Part shown: positions 34,059-43,567 of the stretch, piece by piece
Numbering within the stretch: the first letter of the stretch is position 1
Layout: the number at the start of each line of letters is the position of its first letter
Assembly (NCBI RefSeq): GCF_003050965.1
Contig: NZ_QAOU01000001.1
Coordinates: 124,001 to 188,000 of the forward strand
Source of the DNA: Nitrosospira sp. Nsp2
Lineage (GTDB): Bacteria; Pseudomonadota; Gammaproteobacteria; Burkholderiales; Nitrosomonadaceae
Reading direction: 5' to 3'
DNA length: 64,000 bases
The notes under the pieces: generated by a model
The model's database searches: none
What the model saw: the letters and a program-made list of their open reading frames with translations, nothing else
What the model was told of the DNA's origin: nothing
Translations under genes and position numbers: made by a program

Positions 34059-36635
34059 TTACTGTTCGTCCCTGGGGATAAGATCCCCGTTTACCCCCTC
34101 GGTCTCCACCACCCGCTCCAGTCCGGCCAGTCTCTCGCCCTCATCCAGATTGATCAGGATCACTCCCTGGGTGGCGCGGTTCATCTCGCGGACTTCATTG
34201 ACGCGAGTGCGAATGAGCACCCCGCCTGTTGTGATGAGCATGATCTCATCGTCTTCCCTGACCAGTTTCGCGGCGACCACCTTACCATTTCTTTGATTGG
34301 TCTTGATCGCGATCATCCCCTGCGTGTCGCGGCCGTGGCGGGTATATTCGCCAATGGGGGTGCGCTTGCCAAATCCATTTTCCGTCGCGGTCAGAACCGA
34401 CAGTTCTTCACTCTCCGCCACCAGCAGGGAAATAACCTTTTGTCCCCTGCCAAGTTTCATCCCGCGCACGCCGCGGGCACCGCGTCCCATCGGCCTCACA
34501 TCGTTTTCATCGAAGCGGATTGCCTTGCCTGCATCGGAAAACAGCATCACGTCGTGCTTACCTTCAGTCAGCGCCACCCCGATCAGATAGTCATCCTCAT
34601 CCAGTCCCACGGCTATGATGCCACTGGCGCGGGGGCGCGAGAATTCCGACAACGGTGTTTTCTTGACAGTGCCGAACGCGGTAGCCATAAATATATAGCG
34701 ATTTTCATCGAACGCTTTTACCGGAAGTATGGCGTTGATTTTTTCGCCTTGTTCCAGTTGCACCAGATTGACGATTGGCTTGCCGCGGGAGGCGCGGCCA
34801 CCCTGCGGCACGGTATAGACCTTAATCCAGTAAACCCTTCCGCGGCTGGAAAAGCACAAAATATAATCGTGCGTGTTCGCGATGAACAGGTTATCGATGA
34901 AGTCGTCTTCTTTTGTGCCGGTGGCCTGCTTTCCGCGTCCACCTCTTTTCTGCGCCCGATAGTCATCGAGCGGCTGCGACTTCATATACCCGTTGTGCGA
35001 GAGGGTCACGACCACATCTTCCGACGCGATCAGATCCTCCATGCTCAAGTCCTGGGTACTGATGACGATTTCACTGCGGCGTTTATCGCCAAACTGTTGC
35101 TTCATTGCCCCGAGTTCTTCGGTGATGATGGCTGTGATGCGTTCCGGTTTGGCAAGGATATCGAGAAGATCGGCAATCTTTTCCATGATTTCCTTGTACT
35201 CGCCGACGATCTTGTCCTGCTCCAGCCCTGTCAGCCGTTGCAGGCGTAATTCCAGAATCGCCTGCGCTTGCGCATCGGACAAGCGGTAGCCATCGGCGGA
35301 TAAACCATATTCGGGCGCCAGGTTCTCGGGCCGGTAGGCCTTTACATCGACCGAAGCGCGGGCGAGCATGTCCTCCACCATCGCCGAGCGCCACACCTTC
35401 GACATCAACCCATCCTTCGCCACCGCGGGCGTGGGAGCCGCCTTGATCAGCGCGATCACTTCATCCACGTTTGATAGTGCCACGGCCAGGCCTTCCAGCA
35501 GATGGCCGCGCTCACGCGCTTTTTTCAACTCGAACGCGGAGCGCCGGGTCACCACCTCGCGTCGGTGTCGCAGGAACGCATCCAGCATCTGCTTCAGATT
35601 CAGCAGGCGCGGTTGTCCATCCCGCAGGGCCACCATATTCATGCCGAAGGTGTCCTGCATCTGCGTTTCTTTATACAGGTTGTTCAGCACCACTTCGGGC
35701 ACTTCGCCGCGCCTGAGCTCGATCACGACCCGCATGCCGGACTTGTCCGATTCGTCGCGCAGATCGGAAATGCCTTCGATCCTTTTGTCGCGCACCAGCT
35801 CGCCGATACGAATCAGCAGATTCGCCTTGTTTACCTGATATGGCAACTCGTCGATGATAATGCTCTGGCGGCTGCCTTTATCCATATCCTCGAAGTGAGT
35901 ACGTGCTCGCATGACGACACGGCCACGCCCGGTGCGGTAGCCTTCCTGCACGCCGGCGACACCGTAGATGATACCTGCGGTGGGAAAATCGGGCGCCGGG
36001 ACTATCTCGATCAGTTCTTCGATGCCTATCTGGGGATCCTTCAACAGCGCGAGGCAGGCGTCGATTATTTCATTAAGGTTGTGCGGTGGAATATTGGTGG
36101 CCATGCCGACAGCAATGCCGGAGGAGCCATTTATCAGCAGGTTCGGGATTTTTGCGGGCAGAATGAGTGGTTCCTTCTCCGAACCATCGTAGTTCGGGCC
36201 GAAATCCACCGTTTCCTTGTCCAGGTCCGCCAGTAGCTCGTGCGCGATGCGCGACATGCGGATTTCCGTATAACGCATCGCCGCGGCGTTATCGCCATCC
36301 ACTGAACCAAAGTTGCCCTGGCCATCGACCAGCATGTAACGCAGGGAAAAGTGCTGCGCCATGCGCACGATGGTGTCATACACGGCGGTGTCGCCATGCG
36401 GATGGTATTTACCGATGACATCGCCGACGACCCGCGCCGATTTTTTATAGGGGCGGTTCCAGTCATTGGAGAGCTCATGCATGGCAAAGAGAACCCGGCG
36501 GTGGACCGGCTTCAGGCCATCACGGACATCCGGTAATGCCCGTCCCACGATTACGCTCATGGCGTAATCAAGGTAAGAGCGGCGCATCTCCTCTTCGAGG
36601 CTAATGGGCAGTGTTTCTTTCGCGAATTGATCCAT
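34059..36635 (-). CDS. gyrA: DNA gyrase subunit A
   Basis: Breakage-reunion subunit of the type II topoisomerase that supercoils DNA with GyrB. The 858-residue protein has the catalytic Tyr Y122 in [13 protein letters not shown]. The quinolone-contact residues at E. coli positions 83 and 87 are T83 and D87; Thr at 83 occurs naturally in several proteobacteria. The GyrA box QKRGGRGKQ near 560 starts the C-terminal beta-pinwheel that wraps DNA. It heads the minus-strand block gyrA-serC-serA-pheA-hisC-aroF-tyrA. Confidence 0.98.
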   Translation of the reverse strand: MDQFAKETLPISLEEEMRRSYLDYAMSVIVGRALPDVRDGLKPVHRRVLFAMHELSNDWNRPYKKSARVVGDVIGKYHPHGDTAVYDTIVRMAQHFSLRYMLVDGQGNFGSVDGDNAAAMRYTEIRMSRIAHELLADLDKETVDFGPNYDGSEKEPLILPAKIPNLLINGSSGIAVGMATNIPPHNLNEIIDACLALLKDPQIGIEELIEIVPAPDFPTAGIIYGVAGVQEGYRTGRGRVVMRARTHFEDMDKGSRQSIIIDELPYQVNKANLLIRIGELVRDKRIEGISDLRDESDKSGMRVVIELRRGEVPEVVLNNLYKETQMQDTFGMNMVALRDGQPRLLNLKQMLDAFLRHRREVVTRRSAFELKKARERGHLLEGLAVALSNVDEVIALIKAAPTPAVAKDGLMSKVWRSAMVEDMLARASVDVKAYRPENLAPEYGLSADGYRLSDAQAQAILELRLQRLTGLEQDKIVGEYKEIMEKIADLLDILAKPERITAIITEELGAMKQQFGDKRRSEIVISTQDLSMEDLIASEDVVVTLSHNGYMKSQPLDDYRAQKRGGRGKQATGTKEDDFIDNLFIANTHDYILCFSSRGRVYWIKVYTVPQGGRASRGKPIVNLVQLEQGEKINAILPVKAFDENRYIFMATAFGTVKKTPLSEFSRPRASGIIAVGLDEDDYLIGVALTEGKHDVMLFSDAGKAIRFDENDVRPMGRGARGVRGMKLGRGQKVISLLVAESEELSVLTATENGFGKRTPIGEYTRHGRDTQGMIAIKTNQRNGKVVAAKLVREDDEIMLITTGGVLIRTRVNEVREMNRATQGVILINLDEGERLAGLERVVETEGVNGDLIPRDEQ

Positions 36636-36953
36636 TAATTACTATTCGTCTATTCAGGGTCTTACGGTTCGAATCCCGCAATGGATACAGCCCGCGAGTA
36701 TCAACACGTAAAACCACTCATTTTAGCATGCCCCCTATTTTGAAGCCACCCAGGCGTTTGATTATTCATGCCGTATGCAACAACATGATTTGACAAGAAG
36801 TGCGATATGAATAGATAATCAAGACGTGGATTATGCAATAATGTGCTATGGTCAAACAAATGGCTGGGCCTGCTATAGCTGTACTTGTTATTTGGGATGA
36901 CTCAGGGATGATTCGATTTTGAATTGAAGTTTTAAATGAAAAGGGGCAATAGC
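36636..36953. other. divergent spacer gyrA / ompA-like
   Basis: About 318 bases without a gene. It holds the gyrA leader on the left and the promoter candidate for the OmpA-like gene at 36790-36819 on the right. I see no RNA gene. Confidence 0.5.
36790..36819 (+). promoter_or_regulatory. sigma-70-like promoter for OmpA-like gene
   Basis: A perfect TTGACA (36790-36795) is followed after 16 or 18 bases by TAGATA (36812-36817) or GATAAT (36814-36819). Transcription would begin about 125 bases before the ATG of the OmpA-like gene, leaving a long 5' leader. Confidence 0.55.
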
Positions 36954-37634
36954 ATGAAAAATATGGTAACGAAAAAACTCTTGCTGGGAGCGATAGTTCT
37001 GCCGATGGTATTTTCGGGGGCTGCAATGGCGGCTGAGCAGCCTGAAGGATACGCAAGCGATGCCGGCGGTACAACCGCCAAAGATTCATCCGGAGACTGC
37101 TGGCGCACGGGTTACTGGACACCGGCGATGGCCACCTACGAATGCGATCCCGATCTGCTGCCGAAACCCGAAAAACGCGTTGAAGCGCCTGAACCTGCTC
37201 CTGCTCCCGCTCCGGCTCCTGCCCCTGCGCCCATTACAGAACCAGAAAAACTCTCACTTTCCGCCGACACGTTATTCGATTTCGACAAGGCCAACCTGAA
37301 ATCAGAAGGAAAACAAGCCCTGGATGACCTCGTAAACAAACTGGGTGGCGTCAAGTACGACACCGTCGTAGTCATCGGCTACGCGGACCGCCTTGGTTCG
37401 GACGCTTATAACAAAAAACTTTCATTGCGCCGCGCTGAAGCTGTCAAAACCTATCTGGTCAACGAAAAAGGCATTCCCGCTGACAAGGTCTTCACGGATG
37501 GCAAGGGCGAAGCCAACCCTGTAACCGGTGATTCCTGCAAGGGCAATAAGAGAAGCAAGTCTCTGATCGCCTGCCTGCAACCCGACCGTCGCGTTGAAGT
37601 TGAAATCGCTGGCACAAAGGAAGTAGTCCAATAA
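36954..37634 (+). CDS. OmpA-family peptidoglycan-binding outer membrane protein
   Basis: A 226-residue exported protein. Start ATG 36954 follows AAGGGG and gives the signal peptide KNMVTKKLLLGAIVL...AMA. The N-terminal domain is short (no eight-strand barrel), with a disulfide-like pair in GDCWRTGYWTPAMATYEC. A Pro-Ala linker (PAPAPAPAPAP near 80-92) leads to the OmpA C-terminal domain: LFDFDKANLKSEGKQAL near 104, VVIGYADRLGSDAYNKKLSLRRA near 135 and the closing PDRRVEVEIAG. It would anchor the outer membrane to peptidoglycan. It has its own promoter candidate and terminator. Confidence 0.92.
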   Translation: MKNMVTKKLLLGAIVLPMVFSGAAMAAEQPEGYASDAGGTTAKDSSGDCWRTGYWTPAMATYECDPDLLPKPEKRVEAPEPAPAPAPAPAPAPITEPEKLSLSADTLFDFDKANLKSEGKQALDDLVNKLGGVKYDTVVVIGYADRLGSDAYNKKLSLRRAEAVKTYLVNEKGIPADKVFTDGKGEANPVTGDSCKGNKRSKSLIACLQPDRRVEVEIAGTKEVVQ

Positions 37635-37656
37635 TTTCATCTCAACAAATAATTCA

Positions 37657-37684
37657 AACCCTGCCGCGCGCAGGGTTTTTTTTT
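37657..37684 (+). terminator. intrinsic terminator after OmpA-like gene
   Basis: AACCCTGC (37657-37664) pairs with GCAGGGTT (37670-37677) over the loop CGCGC, followed by a run of nine T. Confidence 0.93.
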
Positions 37685-37702
37685 GCTAAGCTTTCCGTAT
37701 AA

Positions 37703-39046
37703 ATGACTGACCCCGTAAAAATCGATACGTTGGTGGAGGCGCGCTGGATAATTCCGGTCGAGCCGGCGGGCACGGTATTGCAGGATCATGCCCTGGCTAT
37801 TGATCAGGGCATGATCCTCGCCATCGTCGCCAATGACGAGGCGCAAGCGCGATTCGAGCCCGCTGAACGGATCGCCCTGCATCACCATGCGCTGATCCCG
37901 GGTCTGGTCAACCTGCACACGCACGCGGCCATGACCCTGATGCGCGGGCTGGCGGACGACCTGCCCCTGATGGAGTGGCTCAACAACCATATATGGCCTG
38001 CTGAAACAAGGCATGTCGATGCGGGGTTTGTCTTCGATGGCACGCGGCTGGCCTGTGCCGAGATGCTGAGAGCGGGCGTCACCTGTTTCAATGACATGTA
38101 TTTCTTCCCTGAGGCATCCGTTCGGGCAGTGCTGGCCTCGGGCATGCGCGCCGCCATCGGCATGATCACCATCGACTTTCCTACCGCCTACGCCAGCGAT
38201 GCCGACGATTATTTAGCCAAGGGCCTCGCCCTGCGCGACGCCTATAACCCGCACCCCTTGCTGTCGTTCTGCTTTGCCCCGCATGCGCCTTTCACGGTAA
38301 GCGACAGGGTGTTCGCCAAAATCCTTACCTATGCAGAGCAGCTTGATTTGCCCATTCATATTCATCTTCATGAAACCGAGGACGAGGTAGCGGGCAGCCT
38401 GAAAATGCATGGCATGCGCCCGATAGAACGCATGCATAAGCTCGGCCTACTGGGGCCCAACCTGATCGCGGTGCACATGATTCATGTCACAGCCGATGAG
38501 ATCGAACTCATGGCGCAGCTGGGCTGCACGGTCGCGCATTGCCCGACCTCGAATCTGAAACTCGCCAGCGGTTTTGCGCCCGTCGTGTCTATGTTAAGCG
38601 CGGGGATGAATGTCGGCCTGGGAACGGATGGCGCCGCGAGCAACAACAGCCTGAAGATGTTCGAGGAAATGCGTCTCGCGGCGCTGCTGGCGAAAGGCCA
38701 GAGCGGGCGGGCCGATGTGCTGCCTGCATGGCAGGCTCTACAAATGGCGACGCTCAACGGTGCCAAAGCGCTGGGCCTGGATTCAATGATCGGCTCATTG
38801 CTGCCGGGCAAGGCGGCTGACGTCACCGCGGTGGATTTTTCCAGCCTTGAACTGGCACCTTGCTATGACCCTGTTTCGCACCTTGTTTATGCCGCCGGAC
38901 GGGAACACGTGAGCCATGTGTGGGTAAATGGTAAAATGCTGTTGAACGACGGCGAGTTGACCACGCTCGACGAACAGGAGTTGTTGCTCAGGGCGGGATT
39001 CTGGCGGGAACAAATAGCAGCAACTCGACAGGGGCAGGGGCAGTAA
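37703..39046 (+). CDS. mtaD: 5-methylthioadenosine/S-adenosylhomocysteine deaminase
   Basis: A 447-residue amidohydrolase of the TRZ/ATZ branch. Metal ligands are in LVNLHTHAAMTLMRG near 68-82, HIHLHETEDE near 214 and HMIHVT near 257; AHCPTSNLKLASG near 276 and GLGTDGAASNN near 304 complete the site. Enzymes of this group deaminate methylthioadenosine or S-adenosylhomocysteine; the exact purine or triazine substrate cannot be fixed from sequence. It precedes ubiG by 14 bases, a common arrangement in betaproteobacteria, where UbiG makes S-adenosylhomocysteine. Confidence 0.85.
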   Translation: MTDPVKIDTLVEARWIIPVEPAGTVLQDHALAIDQGMILAIVANDEAQARFEPAERIALHHHALIPGLVNLHTHAAMTLMRGLADDLPLMEWLNNHIWPAETRHVDAGFVFDGTRLACAEMLRAGVTCFNDMYFFPEASVRAVLASGMRAAIGMITIDFPTAYASDADDYLAKGLALRDAYNPHPLLSFCFAPHAPFTVSDRVFAKILTYAEQLDLPIHIHLHETEDEVAGSLKMHGMRPIERMHKLGLLGPNLIAVHMIHVTADEIELMAQLGCTVAHCPTSNLKLASGFAPVVSMLSAGMNVGLGTDGAASNNSLKMFEEMRLAALLAKGQSGRADVLPAWQALQMATLNGAKALGLDSMIGSLLPGKAADVTAVDFSSLELAPCYDPVSHLVYAAGREHVSHVWVNGKMLLNDGELTTLDEQELLLRAGFWREQIAATRQGQGQ

Positions 39047-39060
39047 AGCCCAAAGAATAG

Positions 39061-39777
39061 ATGAGCAAACAAATGGAAAACAATAGCGCGAACGTCGATC
39101 TGCTGGAGCTGGACAAATTCAGCCAGCTGGCCCATCGCTGGTGGGACCCGAATAGCGAATTCAAGCCGTTGCATGAAATCAACCCGTTGCGGCTGGAGTA
39201 CATCGACCGCCTTGCGGGATTGGAGGGGAAGACCGTGCTCGACGTTGGTTGCGGCGGCGGCATCCTGTCCGAGAGCATGGCTGGGCTTGGCGCCCATGTG
39301 ACCGGGATCGATCTTGGAGATAAAGCGCTGAAAGTGGCAAAACTGCATTTGCTCGAAAGCGGCAGGCAAGTGAACTACCGCAAAATCTCGGTAGAGGCCC
39401 TCGCCAAAGAACAGCCCCACCATTACGACATGGTGACCTGCATGGAAATGCTGGAGCACGTGCCGAGCCCGCAGAGCATCGTGCGGGCGTGCGCGAAACT
39501 CGTCAAACCCGGCGGGCGGGTCTTCTTCTCTACCATCAACCGCAATCCGAAATCCTATCTGTACGCCATCATCGGTGCGGAATACGTATTGAACCTCCTG
39601 CCGAGAGGCACGCACGATTACGCGAAGTTCATCAAGCCGTCGGAACTCGCGCGCATGGCCCGCGCGGTCGACCTTGATGTACATGAGATCATCGGCATGA
39701 CTTACAACCCCATCACCAAGGTTTATGCGCTTGAGCCCGACTCTGATGTCAACTACATCATGGCGTCTCGCGCTTGA
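39061..39777 (+). CDS. ubiG: ubiquinone biosynthesis O-methyltransferase
   Basis: UbiG carries out both O-methylations of ubiquinone synthesis. The 238-residue protein has [26 protein letters not shown] near 20-45, which is diagnostic for UbiG, the SAM motif [16 protein letters not shown] near 60-75 and [16 protein letters not shown] near 155. It lies between mtaD and gph, the usual neighbourhood. Confidence 0.96.
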   Translation: MSKQMENNSANVDLLELDKFSQLAHRWWDPNSEFKPLHEINPLRLEYIDRLAGLEGKTVLDVGCGGGILSESMAGLGAHVTGIDLGDKALKVAKLHLLESGRQVNYRKISVEALAKEQPHHYDMVTCMEMLEHVPSPQSIVRACAKLVKPGGRVFFSTINRNPKSYLYAIIGAEYVLNLLPRGTHDYAKFIKPSELARMARAVDLDVHEIIGMTYNPITKVYALEPDSDVNYIMASRA

Positions 39778-39879
39778 GATATCCGGGGCAATCACGCCAG
39801 CTCCGAATTTTTTTGATTAGCCTTCCCGCCGCCTCATCATCCTGGCGCGCTTTCGCCTATTTCCTCCCGTGACACCGTT

Positions 39880-40527
39880 ATGATCAGAGCTGTTCTCTTC
39901 GACCTCGACGGGACACTTGCACATACCGCTCCCGACCTGGGCCATGCCCTCAACCGGCAGCGCGTTGCCCGCGGTCTTTCGCCCCTACCGCTGGAGATCA
40001 TCCGTACCGAGGCCTCGGCTGGTGCGCGCGGCTTGCTCGGCCTCGGGTTCAATATCAAGCCGGGCGACACGGACTATGACGCAATGCGTGCGGAATTCCT
40101 CGATTTCTACGAGGAGCGGCTATGTCATGACACAGCCTTATTTCCGGGGGTGATGGAACTGCTTGAAGAGCTGGATACTCGTGGGCTGCCGTGGGGAATC
40201 GTCACCAATAAACCCGCGCGTTTCACCATACCGCTGCTGCAAGAGCTGGGATTGAGCAACCGTACCGCATGCATCGTCAGCGGCGGGGATACCGCTCACT
40301 CCAAGCCTTATCCCGACCCGCTGCTCAAGGCAAGCGGCGCCATGGCCATTGCGCCCGCCGAGTGCATCTACCTGGGGGACGATATGCGCGACGTGCAGGC
40401 CAGCCTGGCCGCAGGCATGGAGCCTATCATTGCCAAATATGGCTATCTCGGCAGCGTGAGCGCGCCAGAATCCTGGGGCGCCAAGTATCTCATCGACCGG
40501 CCCGAAGAACTGCTCAGTTACCTCTGA
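39880..40527 (+). CDS. gph: phosphoglycolate phosphatase
   Basis: A HAD-superfamily phosphatase of 215 residues: motif I is FDLDGTLAHTAPDL (D8, D10), motif II is GIVTNKP near 107, motif III is the Lys in DTAHSKPYPDP near 145 and motif IV is YLGDDMRDVQA near 165. It follows ubiG as in other betaproteobacteria, where the same enzyme may act on N-acetylmuramic acid 6-phosphate (MupP) instead of phosphoglycolate; sequence does not decide. A partial broken copy lies 0.5 kb downstream. Confidence 0.9.
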   Translation: MIRAVLFDLDGTLAHTAPDLGHALNRQRVARGLSPLPLEIIRTEASAGARGLLGLGFNIKPGDTDYDAMRAEFLDFYEERLCHDTALFPGVMELLEELDTRGLPWGIVTNKPARFTIPLLQELGLSNRTACIVSGGDTAHSKPYPDPLLKASGAMAIAPAECIYLGDDMRDVQASLAAGMEPIIAKYGYLGSVSAPESWGAKYLIDRPEELLSYL

Positions 40528-40572
40528 CGCCTCACCGCGAAACCTGCGCTCGTGCGGTCTACCAACGGACTA

Positions 40573-40848
40573 TTATTGCTTATACGGCTTCTTGTTCATT
40601 ATCTCTTGATCTCTGTATTCTTCTTTCACTCCCGGCGACACATTGTCGGGCATCTTTTCTTTCATGATCTCAGAGGTTGAGCTTGGCTCCTTCCCATACT
40701 TGCCGTCTTCCTTCTTGCTCGTGGGTGCGGAGGAGTCCTTGCGCATTGTTTCCTTGTTTTTATCTGTATCATGCGATGTAGCGGTAGCACCGAAGCTGCA
40801 CAAAGCCGTGAAGGTGGTGATAATAACGGTCGATATGAGTTTGTTCAT
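40573..40848 (-). CDS. exported hydrophilic protein, unknown
   Basis: A 91-residue protein with a clear signal peptide (NKLISTVIITTFTALCSFGATA) and a very hydrophilic, lysine- and glutamate-rich mature part (MRKDSSAPTSKKEDGKYGKE) with few hydrophobic residues, probably disordered. It lies between gph and the partial gph copy, on the opposite strand. No family is recognised. Confidence 0.6.
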   Translation of the reverse strand: MNKLISTVIITTFTALCSFGATATSHDTDKNKETMRKDSSAPTSKKEDGKYGKEPSSTSEIMKEKMPDNVSPGVKEEYRDQEIMNKKPYKQ

Positions 40849-40993
40849 TTCAAGCTCCTATATAGTGACGAAAGGTTAATTAAATGGCTTTCCCCCAACA
40901 ATCCAATCCATCACGTGCTATGGAGGAACATTATGCTTGTCCGGTCGATGTTATCGGTGCGCCACCGCACAGTAGCGGATTACCTGGTAACTT

Positions 40994-41276
40994 GTGGCTG
41001 ATCTGCTTGAAGAACTGGATACTCGTGGCCTGCCGTGGGGATACCGCTCACTCCAAGCCCCATCCCGATCCGCTGCTGAAGGCAAGCGGCTTTATGGTTA
41101 TTGTCCCGGCGGGTGCATCTACCTGGGAACGATATGCGCGACGTGCTGGCCAGCTTGGCCGCAGGCATGGAGCTGGTCATCGTCAAATATGGCTACCTTG
41201 GCAGCGTGAGCGAGCCCGAATTCTGGGGCGAGGTATCTCATTGACCGGCCGGCGGAACTGCTCAGTTACCTCTGAC
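40994..41276 (+). pseudogene. partial, broken copy of gph
   Basis: This stretch repeats the 3' part of gph (40154-40530) with many point changes: CTTGAAGAACTGGATACTCG and GATACCGCTCACTCCAAGCC occur in both. About 95 bases between the two GTGGGGA/GGGGATA points of the original are deleted, and further single-base losses break the frame. It ends with the same ATTGACCGGCC/CAGTTACCTCTGA end as the true gene. It arose by duplication that brackets the exported-protein gene 40573-40848. Confidence 0.9.
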
Positions 41277-41465
41277 AGCCCGTTTCTGTTATAGTGAAGC
41301 GGTAGTAAAAGGGATTGGAGCGCGGCGCCTGGAGAGGAAAGCATCCCGTTGCAGGCTCAGCGAAGCGGAGGGCAACGATGTGATTAGATGGGTTGCGAAA
41401 GTATTTACCCATCCGCTGAACTCTTCCAGCCCGCTACTCTCTAAATAGCTGTAACACAGAATGCC

Positions 41466-41827
41466 GGGGGCGACCTGGCTTCGACGTGGGTTGCAAAGCA
41501 GATCAGGGCATACCGAGGACCAGTCACCTCGTAAATACATCTGGAACAGTATAGTCGCAAACGACGAACGTTACGCTCTAGCCGCTTAAATCCGGCTGGA
41601 CTCCGCACCGGTGGGCCTCAACGCCGGGTCTGGCAACAGGCAGTGGAGCCATTAACGAGGATCGCGCTCAGTAGGGTTACTTTACAGAGCGTTAAACAAT
41701 AGGTGACTCGCCTGTCGTCAGTCCGCCGGTTGACGGACGCCAGGTTAAACTAAATAACATGGCTAAGTATGTAGAACTGACTGTAGAGGACTTGCGGACG
41801 CGGGTTCGATTCCCGCCGCCTCCACCA
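41466..41827 (+). ncRNA. ssrA: transfer-messenger RNA (tmRNA)
   Basis: Rescues stalled ribosomes and adds a degradation tag. The 5' end is GGGGGCGACCTGGCTTCGAC and the 3' end is GGGTTCGATTCCCGCCGCCT followed by CCACCA, closing the tRNA-like domain with an encoded CCA. The tag frame starts with the resume codon GCA at 41557 and reads ANDERYALAA, ending at TAA 41587-41589; this is the betaproteobacterial type. The one-piece form has about 362 bases. The 3' end of ssrA is a common integration site, and an accessory island starts right after it. Confidence 0.97.
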
Positions 41828-41830
41828 ATT

Positions 41831-41858
41831 AAAAAGCCACCCCAGCGGGTGGCTTTTT
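41831..41858. terminator. bidirectional intrinsic terminator after ssrA
   Basis: AAAAAGCCACCC (41831-41842) pairs with GGGTGGCTTTTT (41847-41858) over the loop CAGC. The symmetric A and T runs make it active in both directions, for ssrA (+) and for the minus-strand island genes. Confidence 0.93.
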
Positions 41859-42054
41859 AATTGAGGTGGCCGGGATGAGAACCCGCCATCGGGTTCGACT
41901 AAGCGAGCACTGCTCGCTTGGACGCGCGAGCGGGTTTTGTACGAGCGCGGTCCCGAAGCGAAGCGCAGGGATGGCTGGATCGCTCAAAGGCGAGACACGC
42001 GCATCCCGTCGGTATCCTTCAAATTTTCCGCCAAAGGAATCCAACACAAGCATT

Positions 42055-42927
42055 TCATTCAATCATTCGCTTACGCTCTGGGTATCTCGCGTCAAGTATT
42101 CGCTCATCCAGCCAGTTTGCGAACAGCTCGACCTGGTCAATGGCGATAAACAACTTTTCGCGGGAGACGTGCAAACTTCGACTGAGCCATAAAATACCTG
42201 AACTTTGAGGTGTTATTAGCTCTTTATCTGTATCGCTCATGAAAAAAGGTTCGCGGTACTTTTCTAGAATATCTGCGTCATGGCTCGGGGCTAGGGTCAT
42301 GATGTTTTTGGGATGCTGGACACTATTGCGTGCCAATATGACTTGTTCAAGCACAGTAAAATCAGCCGGACAATTGCTCCAGTCGACTTCCAACGTTTTT
42401 TCGAAACATGCTCGATAGCCTGCGAGAAATCCACTGCGAAATGGCTCCTTAAAGCACCTTTGGCATCGGGGTTTCGTCCAGAAATGAGTTTCCCATGCTT
42501 TAAAGTAAAGTTTTAACGATTCAGACAGCATCGAAAGGCAGTTCCCTCCCAAGATTTCCAACGCTGCGTTCGCCTCTTGCCACTCTTTCATGAATGGTGG
42601 CTCATCGCCGTCTTCGCAGTACGGCGTCACGAATGGTGAGATACCGGCCGCGATTTTACCGATATTCTCTCGGAATGGCAGGCACGCGGTTTCGTAGAAC
42701 CAGCGGATATACGTGGTACGCTCGCCGAGGAAATAAAGCACATCCATACATCCCAACTTCACGTAGTTTTTGGATTCCAAACATAGGCGACTAAGCCGAC
42801 ATCCCTGTCTCGACAGTAGAAAGTACTTCGGTCGTTGTCGAACAATTTCCTTTCTTTGGAAATTTTGTAGGTCGGTCCACCGGCGCGGGCTTTCTGCGAT
42901 TAGAGGCCCGAGTAAATAGAACGTCAT
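42055..42927 (-). CDS. candidate HEPN-domain protein at the dnd locus
   Basis: A 290-residue protein, mostly helical, not assigned to a named family. Near residues 200-208 it reads EQVILARNSVQHP: Arg, Asn and His in the RNxxxH arrangement that forms the active site of HEPN ribonucleases. The N-terminal part has several cysteines (QGCRLSRLCLESK and RCQRCFKE). The ATG overlaps the stop of a truncated upstream gene as ATGA, so it is the last member of the Dnd operon. A toxin or effector role is inferred from the motif and context only. The GGAGG just before ATG is unusually close. Confidence 0.5.
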   Translation of the reverse strand: MTFYLLGPLIAESPRRWTDLQNFQRKEIVRQRPKYFLLSRQGCRLSRLCLESKNYVKLGCMDVLYFLGERTTYIRWFYETACLPFRENIGKIAAGISPFVTPYCEDGDEPPFMKEWQEANAALEILGGNCLSMLSESLKLYFKAWETHFWTKPRCQRCFKEPFRSGFLAGYRACFEKTLEVDWSNCPADFTVLEQVILARNSVQHPKNIMTLAPSHDADILEKYREPFFMSDTDKELITPQSSGILWLSRSLHVSREKLFIAIDQVELFANWLDERILDARYPERKRMIE

Positions 42928-43020
42928 ACCTCCTCATCTTTTTGCGCAGCGACCGTCCAGATTTGCTTCAGTGGTAACTCCGCCCTCAAATCTTCGTCCA
43001 AGTTAACATAATGGACGAAT
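42924..43020 (-). pseudogene. C-terminal stump of a lost operon gene
   Basis: About 31 codons (FVHYVNLDEDLRAELPLKQI, WTVAAQKDEEV) end with TGA that overlaps the next ATG. Upstream of 43020 the frame is only antisense to the istB relic, so this is the tail of a gene whose main part was removed when the insertion sequence arrived. The tail does not identify a family. Confidence 0.6.
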
Positions 43021-43022
43021 AG

Positions 43023-43438
<416 letters not shown>

Positions 43439-43567
43439 AAATGGATGCTGCATGGTCCGGTTTTATTCCGGCCAAAAACCGAAAAATGGGTATTTCGGGC
43501 GTTGACACCTGCAGCTAACAAATGAAGCGTTGAAGCGCTTGGTTCGCGTTGATCGCGAGCTTCTTCC

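Noticed and set aside
34293-35249. A 318-codon + strand frame
   Set aside because: Shadow of gyrA on the opposite strand.
38887-39795. A 302-codon minus-strand frame
   Set aside because: Antisense of mtaD and ubiG, both certain genes.
41860-42054. Duplicated ssrA 3' end as attachment site of the Dnd island
   Set aside because: No second copy of the ssrA end was found in the window and no integrase is in the Dnd region.
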